From NCBI GenBank assembly GCA_021432635.1, contig MU270037.1:640047-704046 (forward strand): a stretch of DNA of 64,000 nt, written 5' to 3'. The DNA is from Thozetella sp. PMI_491. Its lineage: Eukaryota > Ascomycota > Sordariomycetes > Chaetosphaeriales > Chaetosphaeriaceae. The notes under the pieces are model-generated. The model was not told where the DNA came from and ran no database searches. It was given only the letters and a program-made list of their open reading frames with translations. The translations under genes were made by a program, and so were the position numbers. Shown here in pieces: positions 1-13,068 of this stretch. How positions within the stretch are numbered: the stretch's first letter is position 1; every line of letters begins with the position of its first letter.

Positions 1-444
1 GATTGGCTTCTCCCCCTACCTCCAGCGTCGCATTGGCGGAGCACGAGGCAGAAGGAAAGGGACACAAAGGGGAGCGCCAGTCGTCCTGTCGCCGTTCAAT
101 AATTGCATCTGCTATAGCCCCCCCTTCCTCCCCTTCCCCCCGGCCCCCCTTCTTTGCCAGACGCCCGTCGTTTGCGGCATGCAAGCAGACTCCCTCCCCT
201 GTCCGACAATCCCTCCTGCCTCGTGGCAAACGGTCCCTCGGGTCTCGCCGCCGGTCGGCCTTGGGAGCCCAGAGGCCGGACGAGAGCTCTCTCGGGCGTT
301 CCCCTGACCCGGCTTGTAGTGCCGTGGGCCGGCCGCCACAGCGTCGAAGCTATGCATGAGGCAGCGCCTCTGGCCCATCAGAGTTCCGAGGTGGACAGCC
401 ACTTCGGTAGTGAAGCGCCGAAAGCACTTACACATATCACATAT

Positions 445-470
445 CCCCCCCCCCCCCCAAAAAAAAAAAA
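445..470. repeat. C14-A12 homopolymer pair
   Basis: A run of 14 C is followed directly by 12 A. It is one of several homopolymers in the gene-free parts of the window. Confidence 0.9.
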
Positions 471-1978
471 ATCCCCACCCAAACAACAAGAACAGCAACA
501 AACAACAACAATAAGTCCTAGCCTCGTCCAATGACCCATTCTCATGTCGCGCTACTTGCGCTATAGCTTTCGCATCAATGCCCAAGTGGTCGCCTCGGCA
601 TGTTATTTTGGTGCTTACTGTAGTAGTACATACGCCATCCGATTATGGGGGCGCGGGCCTCGCACCGGCCTGGTCCGGCCGCACCCCGGTCGATCCAGCC
701 ACGCGGGTGATTTCTCGAGTCTAAACGTCGATCATATGAGAATGTCACATCCCGTATTATTGCAATCTGTCTGATGTATGTATCTCGACGAGACCGACAG
801 CGCCCCAATGTAGCCACAGGAACTGCGCTAGCCACGCATCCGCCGCCACGGATGCATGCTGTCAACCGCTCCGCAGGGCCTCACCGTCATGTCCTGGCCT
901 CAAGCGTGACCCTCGACCCCCGAGCGATTAAGTTTTTTTTGGGGGGTCGCACCTGGGCCCGGGACCCGAGACAGTCCACTCCGTGACGGCCGGCCAGGCC
1001 TCGGAGCAAAGGCAGCATGTAAGACCTGTCAGGCCCGTGGCGGCATCGCGCGAGCCTCAATCAGAGCCCTAGGCAAATGAAACATGGCAATCCGTGGCCC
1101 AAAGGAAGCAACGGCGGCGGCCATCTGTACGACAACAGAGAGCCCGGCCCCTCTCATCCCACTCCCTCCTCTTCCCTTCCCCTCCCCATGGAGCTTTTTT
1201 CTCTTCTGGACCCCCCTCGTATTCCCCGTGCCGCATGTACCTCGTACACCGGCCGATGAACCCGGGAGTGAGGGGTGGGTTAAGCCTCGGAACTGACGGG
1301 GAGGAGATGGGCACGATAGCAGGGATGCACGAGGTTCCCTAGATGCATCTTGGCTTTCAGCTCGCACGCTAGCACGCGAGAAAGGGCCGTTGGTGGAGTT
1401 CGGACCCAATCTCACCAACGGAACGCGTGCAGCAGCCTCTTTCGCATACACAATCTACACCGAATGAGGACACACCGGCGTGAAAGCCATCGCTCGCAGG
1501 GCCATGGCTTGCTCTCTTCCCTCAGCCCCGGCCTGCGCCCGTTGGTTCATTGGTATGTAATTATTTGCGGCCGCGCACATTAACAACCGGGATTGCATTG
1601 CCACGAGAGCGTTCCAACCAACTCGGATGCCTCTTGGTTCAACCGCTACGCCGTGTGGTTGTCGAGAAGTCTCCGAAGCGACAAGGCTCGGGGTAGCACA
1701 GCAGCTGCCTGCGTAGCACTGGTTACTTTGGTAGGACCTGCCACCCTCTTTCTCGACGCCCGCCATCCAATCGTGGCACTTCTCCCGGCAATGGGAGCTA
1801 GAGACGAACCTGGGAATGGGAGTTGTGGTAGGTGGTTCCCCCAACCAGGAACGTTCCATACGACCGCCCAACTGCTGGTCAGAGGCGCAGCGCTGGGCTA
1901 CGGCGACACCATCTTGGGGCTTCTACGGCGGCGCTAGCGGTGCGGGTTCGCGGTCTGCCGTCTGCGAAGGCTTCCTTT

Positions 1979-1992
1979 GGGGGGGGGGGGGG
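1979..1992. repeat. G14 homopolymer
   Basis: Uninterrupted run of 14 G in non-coding DNA. Confidence 0.9.
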
Positions 1993-4085
1993 AGGAGATT
2001 GGCCAAGCGGGAGCCGTCAACCCCGGCGTGGATCGCTAGCAAGAGCCCGACTATCACACCAAATTTGCGACAGCCCTCCCGCCCTGCAAATAATAGCCGG
2101 TGCCGCCTCAAGGCTCCTTCTCGTCCGCCCAAGTCAGCCTTGACTCGCGCTTTTGCCGGCTAGCAGGCGAGGCACGTTGGCACCGGTCAGGGCCTATGTA
2201 AATAAATGTAACCAACTTGTACCACCACCACAAAGCTGTTGGCGTGATGGGCACATAACACGTCCTGGCCGCATAGGCTCCCTGGCAAACCGGGCAATAT
2301 GCCCCGTCCGCTGGCTGCTTGCCGCCAAGCCAGCCAAGCAGATGGGACAGGGCACCACCAAGACGAGGCGGCATCATCTCGCTTTGGCAACAGGCGACCC
2401 CGTTGCCATGCAGAGACGGCTTCTTTCTCGAGCCCCAAGAGGTTAGTCTCGCCCATGGGCTCTAGGGGGCAGCATCCTTGTTGGCCGCATCGAGATATAT
2501 TGCTTGTGCCTCATGTTGCCATCATGGGCCAACTGGCCTAGGCCCGTTGGCCGCAAAACCCCGGGAGAGGAGCCGAAGGCGGTTGAGAGGGCGTTGGAAG
2601 CCAGTTGACGGAGTTGGACAGCACTTCGCCAGGGAAGGACCTCCGCAACATCTACCGGGAATGGTAAGTGCTGAGGGAGCGTATCGCGCCAGGGCCGACG
2701 GGGCGACACGGGCTAGAAAGGCCCACCGCGGGAGTCCGGCAGCCGATTCTCGAGGCTATTGTCTCCCGGTACGGCGCCAGCACCTGGGGGGAGGGGGGGG
2801 CCTTTCATATTATTCCCATGCTCGCCCGCGAAAGTCTGTGCAAGAAAGATGGAGGACCCGCTAGGGCATCGGTCCCCCTACGGCAGATTGGCGCTAGGCT
2901 GGCCCAAAAATCCGAGCGACTGTCTCCCCTAGCCTGCTACGATAGGGTGCTGCTGGGGTCTCGACCCAGCGCCGTCGCGGGGGCTCGGTAAGTGTATAGT
3001 AGTGGCAGTAGTAGTCGGTTGGCCTGTCGGGCGGGCTACGGGGTGCGGGACATAAAAGTGGATGCGCAGTCCTCCTCGTCCTCGTCCTTCTCCCCGCCAG
3101 AGCCTTGTAGAGAGAGAGAGAGAGAGACAGAGAGGGGTACGTAGTCATCCTTCCCACAGACCGCCGTGCTGGACACGGGCTCGACCTGTCTCAGCCCCTG
3201 CCCGGGGCGTGTCGCGACACTCGCGATGCTGGCAGGGCTGTCCTGCAACCCTTTCCCTGTTCTTTGCCGCACCCTAAGCACTAGAGGAAGGGGACAGTCA
3301 GGCTGGTCAGGTCATGATGACTGCTGGGTCGAGGCAACCACTTGGCGATCCATCCAACGGGGACCACCTTGGCTAGAGGCTCGGATGGGTGCAAAACGGG
3401 GCGGGCGCGACTCATTTCAATGACAAGAAGGACGAAGAGTGGGCTTGCAACGGAGCACAGCTTCCTTCCTTCTTCTAGCGTGCATCTTCAGGTGGGCCTA
3501 GTGGCTGTTCGTCGCGGTTGGGGGAAGGGCGACCTTGCTGGCTTCCCAGTTAGGTGCCCCGGAAGGGGAAAGAGCGGGGCAGGGTAGGTTGAAGGGTCCC
3601 AGCATGTGCCACAGCGCGTGCGACTATCTCGACAGTAGTGGTGTTCCAGGGGATTGGGATCGAGCTAGCGACGACATGCCGAGGCCGCCTTATTAGCCTT
3701 TCAATTATTACATGCCCCGTGCAGGGAAGTTGACACTCGCCTAGATGGCAGCTCCATGGAGGCCCAACCCCGGTCCTTTCCCCCCCGCCCCGGGCCTGCA
3801 CGCCAATCCACACTCTCTAGCGGGCAGCCAGGCAGGCAGATGGGAAGGGGGGGGGACCCTCCTCCACTGGCTTGTTAATAAGACATGACTGAGCTTTCCG
3901 ACAACGAGGGGCCGTTACGGTGCCATTCCCCTTCGAGAACTGGACGCGTCTCACCGTCCGATGGTTACTATGGGGGGGTAAGGATGCGTTGGAGATGGGG
4001 CCGTTCATACGTGTGCTTCTGGAGCCCCGAACACCAGGAAGGGGGTTGCCCGTCCGATGAGGTCAGGCTTGAGACGGTGGGGAAA

Positions 4086-4104
4086 GGGGGGGGGGGGGGG
4101 GGGG
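4086..4104. repeat. G19 homopolymer
   Basis: Uninterrupted run of 19 G in non-coding DNA. It creates poly-Gly and poly-Pro shadow ORFs. Confidence 0.9.
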
Positions 4105-6693
4105 AGGGCGATTTGCGCTCTCTCGGCAGCTGTTCCGGGAACCTGATGCTGATTGCGCAAGGTCAACTGGCGGCCGGCGGCATGCGCTGACCGAGAGTGA
4201 CAGGTCATGGCCCACGCCATGCTCATTCCCCCGCGCCGCTCTGCCACTATCCTGCCTGGTAAGTTGCGCCCACTACGTATTACAGCCCCAGGTGGAGGTG
4301 GGGAGGCTAAGCAATGATGCACAACTGCACAATCAATGCCGTTGCGCGCCGGCCGCCTCGCTTTGTTCGTCAATGCTTGCGAGCAGGCCCAGCCGTCCCG
4401 GGGTGGCTCGGGAGATGCAGCACTCGGCAGCGCGCGGAGGAGCGACTAGCGGCCCAGGCGAAATCAACACCACGTTAGGCCGACTGAGAGCCAATGGATG
4501 GTGCGTCAACGTCCCCAAGCGCCTGCTGGACATTGCTCCCACTGCGAATAGATGCCGAACAAGTCGTGGGCAGCGGAGGACCCGAAACAAAAGCTTGCAT
4601 GCGCCGCGGCCCTTCCCCCGTTCGGAGAACCAACTATTAGCAGCGCTATCGCCTGTATCATACGACGCTGTAAAGACCCTTCCCCCTCCCCCTTCCCACT
4701 CTACCACGATATGCAGTGCCGCACACGGAAGGCAGTGTCGAATCTGGAAATCGTGGCCTTCTGGGAAATGGCTATGGACCAGGATCCAAGCAGATCATTT
4801 TCGCTCTCGCTTGTCCATCCCGCTCCACTTTGTATGAGAGTTCTTGACTTCCTGGCCCCCTGGGAAAATCACTCCTTGCCCCTCCCCTCTCCCCAAGCCC
4901 AACCCACCACAATGAGCGATTCTGCACAGGCTCGTACATCAACGGGGGTTTCCCCAGTCCTGCTCTCCACTTATTTGCTCACTTACTGCCATGGCCCGTC
5001 CACCCACCCCCTCTCTTGGTTTCGCGTAGGCGGCCTTTCGAAACTACCGAGAGCACTGGCGTCTGGCATGGCCGCCTGCCACACAGACGCCGCGTACGCC
5101 TAATGGGTATACTACTGCAATGCCAATGTCCCTTAGCTGCTAGCCCGCAGTTCGTCTCCGGGACGGACTGCAGAACTCCGGCCACTGCGGCCGCGCATGC
5201 TGTCGCAGCAGTTCGCCCACCACCGCGGCAATGGCCAGCCCTCTTTTTTTAACAAGATTCCCGTTACCCCAGTTTCATTCCCGGGTTCCCGATCATTGGA
5301 AGAGCGTGCTGCTGGCGAGGAACCACTCTCAACCCGGGGCGGCCCTCCCTCCTCCCCAATATCCCAATATATGCCACGCCATCCCTTCCCGTTATATCCC
5401 AGGCAAGCTGCCGTGTCCTGCTTGACCACGGTCGGAACTGGGGAAGGGTCTATATTACGCCCTACTACGCACCTTCAAGCCGGGGCTATCCCGTAAATAG
5501 GCTTTGCTGTCCGGAGCCTCTATTGACACCGTTGGTCGTTGCTCCCCCATCAGTCCCTTCCATTGACCAAACTTGGGGATGCGTGCGTGCTATCGGACGC
5601 CCCTACTACCTGCTGAACCCGGCTGGCCCTGGCCAATACTTGGGTACCAGATCCGGGCAAGATTACGGAGTACGGCACCCTTATCCGTTTGCCCCCATGT
5701 CCCAGATACAAGCGATCCTGCCTCCTTCTCTCCGTCCCGGGTTGTACTCGCTACCTCTGTCCCTCTCCACCCTTGCACGCGGCCCCGGCCCAGATCCAGA
5801 CCCGGACCCAAGCCAAGGACCCCAGCCCGCTGCTACTGCTGGGGCCTTCCATCCCGAACCCTACTCGTCCTCGTGGGTATCGTATCACACCCACTGTCGT
5901 CTGAACCCTCGTCCCCTTCCTCCTCTGTAGACGCCCCTTGCAGGGCTTACTATCTGGTACACGCCCCCCCTAAAGCCACAAGGATGGTCTACCCATGTAG
6001 TTAGGATTCCCACGCGGCAAGACGCTCCCAACCTGGGGCAAATCACCTCGCTCCGTCCCTGCTACAGGACCAGCCCTTTGCTGCCAAGTGCGAATCAACT
6101 ATTCCTTTTATATTATTACAGGGCCACCGTCTCCTACATAGTAGGTCCCCCTCTCCTCCTTCTCCAAACCGCCTTTCGCCTGTTGCTCTTGGGGTCGAAA
6201 GGGGGCATACCATCCTCCCGCTCCAGAGGCTGAACGACACGAGAGGGTGTGAGATAGGCTTCCTTCCGCACGCACGTGTGACCTACTCGTCAGGAAGAAA
6301 GAGTGGCTCTGCCGACACAAGAATCGGGCTGGTGAGAAGCTCGAGCCGTCGATAATCGTGCCCACGACCCTCGCCTGGCGCCTTTCCCGCTCCCTGGTCC
6401 CCTGTCCACTGCCGCTACTAGCCCAAGGGTGGCACTCTCTCCCCCGTCCCATCTCCCAACAGTGCACGCTTGCCGGCAACTGTATCCTGCCCCCATCCCT
6501 CCCCCTCCCCAGAAGGCTTGATAGGGGAGCCCCGTATCCCACACCAAGAGCCACCTCGCAACGACTTACAATATCACGTCTTGCCCACCTTCTATCCCAC
6601 CTGTCCCCCCTCCTCATCCATAACCTAAGCACATCCACCCACCTTCTCGCCATCTGCTGGACTTCTTCCGACACCCACACCTACACACCACCT

Positions 6694-6721
6694 ACACGCA
6701 CACGCACACACACACACACAA
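6694..6721. repeat. CA microsatellite
   Basis: CA-rich run ending in an uninterrupted stretch of CA dinucleotides, about 390 bp upstream of the regulator start at 7107. Confidence 0.8.
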
Positions 6722-7106
6722 ACATATCTGCACTCCCTGCACACACCAAGTAGACAAGTTCTGTGTGATGACTGCCCGCGAGTAGCCTTGAAAGAACCAA
6801 CAACACTTGACGACCCATACCTCGCCTTTCTCGTTCAATTACCCGGAATTGGAACGCATCATACCTGGTGCTGTTTGTTTGTTGGGAAGGGCTTTGCGGC
6901 ATGCTTGTCGAAGGGTGACCGTGGAACCAACTGCGCCGCCGCTGTACCTTTATCCGGTCGACTTGCGCTTTGTCGTGCGTGCTCCTGTGAGCCCAACTTC
7001 TACTTACTGGGCTTCCCTCCCTCCCCCAAAGCCCACACCCCCCAAAAGGAGTCGGCTCTGGGCTGCTCATGACACGTTCCTGCCCGACCTCTAAAAGCCG
7101 TTCTCA

Positions 7107-10080
7107 ATGGGGATTCCAGCATCCCTCGACCCTCGACATCGCCTGGCCATCCCAGATACCCCACCCGAGCTGGTAAGCCCTGACTCTTTGTCCTCGTCCA
7201 CCAGGCAGTCTGAGGATAGGCCCTGGAACCAGGTTGCGCCCATCTCTCCGCCTATGTCCAACTATGATCCGTCTACCAAGACGGATATGTCGTTAGGGAA
7301 GAGCGCGGAAGAGGTGCGGGCTCGCGGGGAGAACTCCGAGTCCGCTCCGCGGACACAGCTGCCATCGTTGAGCAGCTTGTTCCCGCCATCGCAGATTCGC
7401 CCTCATCAGCATTCGCCGACGCCAGACCGCCAGCCTGGCCCATACGCCCCGTCGTCGCCATATGGACCGGCGACGACTCTAGACCGATCGTTTCCGTCAT
7501 CTAACTACTTTTCCCCCACCTCTGGGTCTCTGGGGGGTCCAAGCCGAAGTCCCTTCGAGGCACGGCCGGAGGACCGGCCGCAGATCCCCTCGCTCTCGAG
7601 GTTTCTGCCACCACTCTCCCCGCGGCCGCGCGAGCAGGAGCAACCGCAGCAGGAGCCCAGATCTAATTACAGTCGGTGGTCGACGCAGCCGGACACTAGC
7701 AGGAGTCCGTTTCACTCGCCGCAGGACAGGTTACCGCCGCCCCTCGCGGCACCGAGGCGAGAGGAAGAGTATGCGGGAGGCTACCACGAGCAGCGGACGC
7801 CGGCCCCGCCGCACATCCTCCCGTCGACCCCCTCGAGCGGAGGAGTCAACGCGGATGCTGTCCCGGTGAAGGACGGACTAGGCCCCAAGATCTGGACGGG
7901 AACTCACTTCCTGCCCCGGTTCGTGCGCTCGGCCGAGGTGCCTGGAGAGGGGTTGTGCTACTTCTACGACGACGGAAGCCACTGCAAGTCCGTCATCGAC
8001 GGCGAGGTGGTCAACGCGCATTGGGGAGTCACTAAGGCGGGGAAGCCGAGGAAGCGGTTGGCGATCGCGTGCATTACGTGCCGAGAAAAGAAGATCAAGT
8101 GCGACCCGGACTACCCACGATGTGTTCAGTGCGAAAAGTTCGGCCGGGTCTGCAAGTTCAAGAACGCGTAAGTTGCTCCTCCCACCCCACTCCCTTGTAC
8201 TCCCCCGGCCATCCTTGCTCTTATGCATCAACCCGGTGTTTCGGTGCTAAAGCTCTTCTCTTCCCTCCAGCCCACGCGGAGGACACAACACGTCTCCCTC
8301 CACCCCGCCTGCGGAGGTCGACGAGGTCCGGAGGATAGAGCCGATGATCAGACCACCGCCTGTGCAGCCTCGACCCCCGAGCCTCTCCAGAGAGTCCGTC
8401 TCGCCACGGACGACGACGCACAGGCCCGCTAGCCCCTTAGAGCCGGGTCTGCCTGCGAAGCGGCTCCGGATGGCCTACGATTACCTCCCGCCCGCCGGAC
8501 CCCGGTCTCCGCTGGGTGCGCCGACTCCCGACACGGCGCGGTCGGCCGGCAGCGGGTTCCCCTGGCAGCAGCCCGAACGTCCTCGGATCCGCGAGGACGT
8601 CTTGTGCCGAGCTTGGCAAACAGACCCGTACGTGTCGAACCCTCAGTCCGTTGTCAGCACCGTCTCCTCCTTCTTCGTCCACACCGATGGCACGGCCCTC
8701 CGCTTCCTCCCCGCTGCGGTCATCAAATCCTGGGTTCAGAGCGCTCACAGAAAGTCCCCAGAAGACCTGATGCTCGTGTATAGCATCCTCGCTATCGGCG
8801 CTGCCCTGTCTGGAGGGTCGGCCGGCATCGCCAACGAGTACGCGCAGGTGGCTCGCTACGCCGTCGACCGCACGCCTCTGACCCTGCAGCTCGTGCAGGC
8901 CAAGCTCCTGCTCACCCTGTACTACCTGTCGGTCTCGAGGACGAGCGATGCGAACGATATGCTTAGCGGAGCTGTGTCGGCGGCGACCTGCCTGCAGCTG
9001 AACCTCGAGCTGGAGAAGTCGCAAGACGCTTCGCGGAAGTCGTTTCCCTTTGGGCTCAAGAGGGTAGGGTACGCAGAGGTGCGGAGGCGGACGTTCTGGG
9101 CTTGTTTCCTCCTGGAGCGGATCAATGGGCTGTTTCCTACGCGGGTCGCCATCATCAACGCGGACGACATCTTTATTCGCTTGCCGGCAGACATGACGAG
9201 CTTTGAGGAGCAGGTGGAGGTGGCGACGCCGGATTTCGAGCCGAACTTTTCGTCGATTCAGTGGAAGAATTCGGGCATTGGCATCATGGGCTACCTGGTG
9301 CAGATCGTGGCCATCTTTGGGGATGTGATGGCGTCTATCTACAGGATCTCGCACCGCAACGCCTTCTCCAGCTTCGACTTCGTCAAGTTTCACCATCACA
9401 TCATCTCGCGGCTCGAGGACTGGAACGCATCCCTGCCGTCCCACATGGTCTTTTCCCCGACGAATCTCGAGACGGTGGGTCCCGGCCGGGGGACCTTCAT
9501 CCTTATGCACCTCACCTACCACCTGACCATCATTAAGCTGCACCGGCACATCCAGCCTCGGTTCCTTTCGATGGCCACGCGGTACCAGTACGCATCGGCC
9601 GCGCGGGACCATGCTTGGAAGCTGCTTGATGTTGTTTGCACTGTCGCCAAGGACCGCGGCGCTGACAGCACGCAGCTACCGCCGCCGTTCACGAGCTTTG
9701 CCATCCTCGAGGCCATCGACGTATTATCGGCCGAGGGCTCCATCTCGGAGCTGCCTGCACTAGTCGACAGCCTGGCCCTGGCACGCAGTGTGTTGGAACT
9801 TCTGGGCACCGTATGGGAGGACGCAAAGGTGCACAAGATGGCCATGGATCACCGCCTCGACAAGCTTGCGACTTTGCGCGACCACACGGAGACGGAGGCT
9901 TCGGGGAGCACCACACCTATTCCTGGCCTCAAGGTCTTCGTGAATACAGACGACGGCGGCGAGAAGAAGCTGGCAGCGGGACCATGCTGGCAGATCCCCG
10001 ATGCGCTTGAGACGCGGTTCCCCTTGCAGATGGACTCGGTCTACTCGAGCATCGCCAGTTTCTCGGCTCCAAGCAGCTAA
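7107..10080 (+). CDS. Zn2Cys6 transcription factor with fungal-specific middle homology region
   Basis: Predicted nuclear transcription factor of 956 aa from two exons, 7107-8167 and 8271-10080. The 103-bp intron has a GTAAGT donor and a TCCAG acceptor. An in-frame TAA lies 15 nt before the ATG, so this is the first Met of the unspliced frame. Residues 1-300 are Pro/Ser-rich and probably disordered. A conserved-looking block (FYDDG, then WGVTKAGKPRKRLA) leads into the zinc cluster with Cys at 322, 325, 332, 339, 342 and 349 (C-x2-C-x6-C-x6-C-x2-C-x6-C). The intron lies just after the cluster. The second exon carries the helical region typical of fungal Zn2Cys6 regulators, including an RRRTFWACFLLER motif. 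A middle-protein cluster rather than an N-terminal one is less common in this class. The target genes and subfamily are not clear to me, so no symbol is given. Confidence 0.9.
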
Positions 10081-12005
10081 TTGATCTTTATTACTACGAG
10101 TTGGGCAGCCCCTCAAACCATGGTTTTCGAAGGGGGGTTCGCGAGGCTTCTCTCGCTCATTCACACGAGAATTCTTCTCACCATGTATTCTCTATTCCGC
10201 ATACCACACTTTTATTCACGGTTCAAAAGGGGCGGGGGCATGGAGTCTTGCATCACATCGGATACGGCGTTTCCATCATTGGGCCATTTGCTTATTTACT
10301 TCTTGCCCCCTATTTTGTTCAGAAGTTGCACGTCTCCGACTTTGAGGAGAGCCTGTGAAGCGACACGACGCTACGAAGCTGCACTGTGCGGTTCTGGATT
10401 CGACCACACGAGGAGCACCGAGGAACGAGCTGCCTCAGAGCGCGCGCGAGGCTGGGAACGGCATGGGCTCGAGACCGAGCCCCTCTTCTCGGGCCCGGCT
10501 TTGGCTTATTTTGTGAGGCTATTGCTGACGTTGGCGTTCCTGCCCGTCTCTCATGTTGATACTTTGGACCATCTCAATACCCTGTATGTACTTGGTTTTC
10601 TGCTTGCTACCTCTCCGGGCCGTCCTGGCATACCGGGAATAGCGCTGCTCTACGAGATAGAAGGGACTCAAATTAATGGGATACCCGATTCAACTGCCGA
10701 TCCGTCGATGTGCTCAGTGATGGTTGTGCCGTGTCTATGTGGTGGTGGGCCGTGGGGGGGAACGGACCCCCGCTAAGCAACCCCCCCTTTTTTCTTTGTC
10801 CACCCACCTGGTGCTGGTGGGCATCCAGGCGGATGCATGCAGACGGACTTATTGCTGGAGTGGGCACGCTGGTTTGGCCTGACGCACTCGGGCGTGTAGC
10901 AGAGGATCATGACGCAGCATGCGCGGAAGTTGTCTATACACGTAAACAAGGCATCAAGTGAACTCTACCAGAGACAAGGAGGGGGCAGTGCCTTGTGTCG
11001 GATGATAGCGAATGACGACGAGCCGGTTTCAGATACTTTAAGCTTATTTCTCGTGTTGATCACGGCTCAGGCCTCCTTGAGGGATGCTCGTCTGCTTTCG
11101 TCTTCTTTCGTCTCCCCTTTCCTTCTTTGGGGGGTCAGAGGTTGAGGTTGACTGCGGAGCCCAGCCCATTTCGGAAGGGGAACTCCTTGGCAGAGGCGGA
11201 GCGGCCCCTGTTGGTGCAGGGACTGCACAACTCAGCGGTCATGCTGTCCCAGCGATGGGCCAGCTAGCTCGGCGGGGGACGCCTTGCTCTCTTGTCAGCA
11301 CTCAAGATGCAGGGTCTGGCCCCGTCGCCCTTGGGAGCCCAGGTGCCGCCTGGGTGCTGTCCAGGTGCTGCCCTGCTGTCCTTCTGCCACGCCCAGCACG
11401 TCTATTTCGTACGACGTAACGTCCGAAGAAATTCTGGAACTTGTGTGACAGGCTTCCAACGCTACTAAGTCGCAGTATCAACGGCCCTAGCCTTCCCTAG
11501 TATCCACTTGGCCGCTAGTTTCCATGATGCGAAAAGGGGAGCGTGGACAAGGGGCAGGATGGAGGCTTGGGAGGCTCGGAGGGCGGTGGCGGTAATGGCA
11601 ATGGTGGTGGTGGTCAAGTCCAGCTCGGAGGAAGCCCCACCAAAAACCCCTGCGATCTCTCTCTACTACATACAGTAGTACGCAATATCCGCACACGCCT
11701 AGGATGGGGGCACACCCTTGCCGGGGGGCGGAACGTACGATCTCGGTCGAAAAGGATAATTAGCGAACCGTTCCATTGGAAATCGCTACCGTTTGTGCTA
11801 GCTGAAAGAGGCTAGCCTGCAGACGTACATTGGCTTGCGCGTCTGATTGGGCGGGCCGTCCAAACAGGGAAACCGACTTGCTCCACACCGTTACATCACC
11901 CCTCCAATACCAACTTTTTCTTCCCATCTCTTCCTTCCCAGCGGCCTTGCTCTCCCGGTGTCTTCACAGCCGCTGCCAGCCCAGCCCAGCAGCCCCAGTA
12001 GCCGA

Positions 12006-12049
12006 CCCCCCCCCCCCCCCCCTTTTTTTTTTTGGTTCCCCCCCCCCCC
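12006..12049. repeat. Compound homopolymer C17-T11-GGTT-C12
   Basis: Pyrimidine-only runs broken by one GG, in non-coding DNA. Confidence 0.9.
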
Positions 12050-12957
12050 GGCGGAGCCACAGTGACCAGGCAAGGAACCGCGTGCGACGCTGTCACCGCC
12101 TGTGGTCAACGGTCGGCTAGGCGGTTCTGCGGGACCACACAAAATTTTGCTGTAACCTGCTCGATGCCGAGCGTGGGCGGCGTCAAAGGCGCCTGCGTTC
12201 TCCGGCGCTGAAAGACACAGTGGGCGCGGCAGTTGGGACTGACCCTCCTTCCGAGCCGCTCTCGTCCCCTTCTCCCACCCTCCATCTTTCCGCTGCCCGC
12301 TGCATGAGCCGCGTCCGCCCTCCCACTTTGGCTGGACTGATAGGACACCCAGAATCTCTTGGTTGAGCGCAACGGCGGGCGGCCGAGCCCCAAATTTCGC
12401 CCTGCCGAGCGCGTGAGCCCCCGCCCCCCCTCTTCAGCCCGTTCGCACCCTCTTCTTCTTCCGGCTCTGCCGCAGGGCCCCCGTCCGGCCAAGCAACCAA
12501 CAATTCCTCTCCACCGACGTCGCGCCCGGTTCGGCTGCTTCTAGACGCCAGTCGGGGCCGACGGACGACAGGCGACGGACGGCAGGCGATGGGCACGCGC
12601 CGAGATCCTACCGCCAACTCCATTCTACTTCCCATCCAGGACATTCCAAGCGACGTCTACCCTCAATAGGGCAGGAGAGAGAGTGCTCCCATGGCCTTTC
12701 CAGACAAGCCGGTGGCCCAGCTGGTGGGTGCAAATGGTGGGTCCTTTCGCTTCAACTATTGAATATTGGCCGGCAATTTCACTGGGCCCCGGGGGCCTCG
12801 GGTGCCATTTCTGAAAATAGCAGCATGCATGCCGGCATCCATCCCGGTGAAGGGAGTTGCACGCATCTCCATCTCGCCTGGGGAGGACAGGCGAGCCTGC
12901 CAGATCCTGATCCTCCTCCGGATCTGGATGCTTGGCCCGTCGCCATCTTACCCTAGG

Positions 12958-12985
12958 CCCCCCCCCCCCCCCCCCCCCCCCCCCC
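12958..12985. repeat. C28 homopolymer near the WD40 gene start
   Basis: Uninterrupted run of 28 C ending 83 bp upstream of the ATG at 13069, so it lies in the promoter or 5' leader. The complementary G strand could fold into a G-quadruplex. Confidence 0.9.
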
Positions 12986-13068
12986 GTCCCGGACACGTCC
13001 ACGTTCACACGATCCCTACCTGACTCCCGAACGGTCTAGGCCTTGACTTACCCCCCCTCCCTGTTTGC

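Larger units (their letters stand above)
1..7106. other. Gene-free GC-rich region upstream of a Zn2Cys6 regulator
   Basis: About 7.1 kb in which I find no convincing gene on either strand. ORFs of 100-190 codons occur in several frames, but they are proline/arginine/serine-rich, overlap each other and have no recognisable motif, as expected of GC-rich non-coding DNA. The region holds homopolymers (C14 followed by A12 at 445-470, G14 at 1979-1992, G19 at 4086-4104), a GA run near 3109-3128 and a CA run near 6694-6721. Developmental regulators of filamentous fungi often have multi-kilobase promoters and spliced, uORF-bearing 5' leaders. By inference, much of the right half may serve the gene at 7107. 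Confidence 0.6.
10081..13068. other. Intergenic region, no gene seen
   Basis: Three kilobases between the regulator and the WD40 gene. The left part probably includes the regulator's 3' UTR and the right part the WD40 promoter. No supported ORF is seen. It contains C17-T11-GGTT-C12 at 12006-12049 and C28 at 12958-12985, the latter only 83 bp before the WD40 start codon. Confidence 0.6.

Noticed and set aside
8437-9612. 391-codon minus-strand ORF
   Set aside because: It lies antisense to the second exon of the Zn2Cys6 regulator. The sense strand carries the conserved protein; the antisense ORF is a product of GC3 bias and has Arg/His/Asp-rich random composition.
10081-10776. 231-codon plus-strand ORF directly after the first regulator
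   Set aside because: It begins right after the regulator's stop, lacks any family motif and most likely represents 3' UTR.
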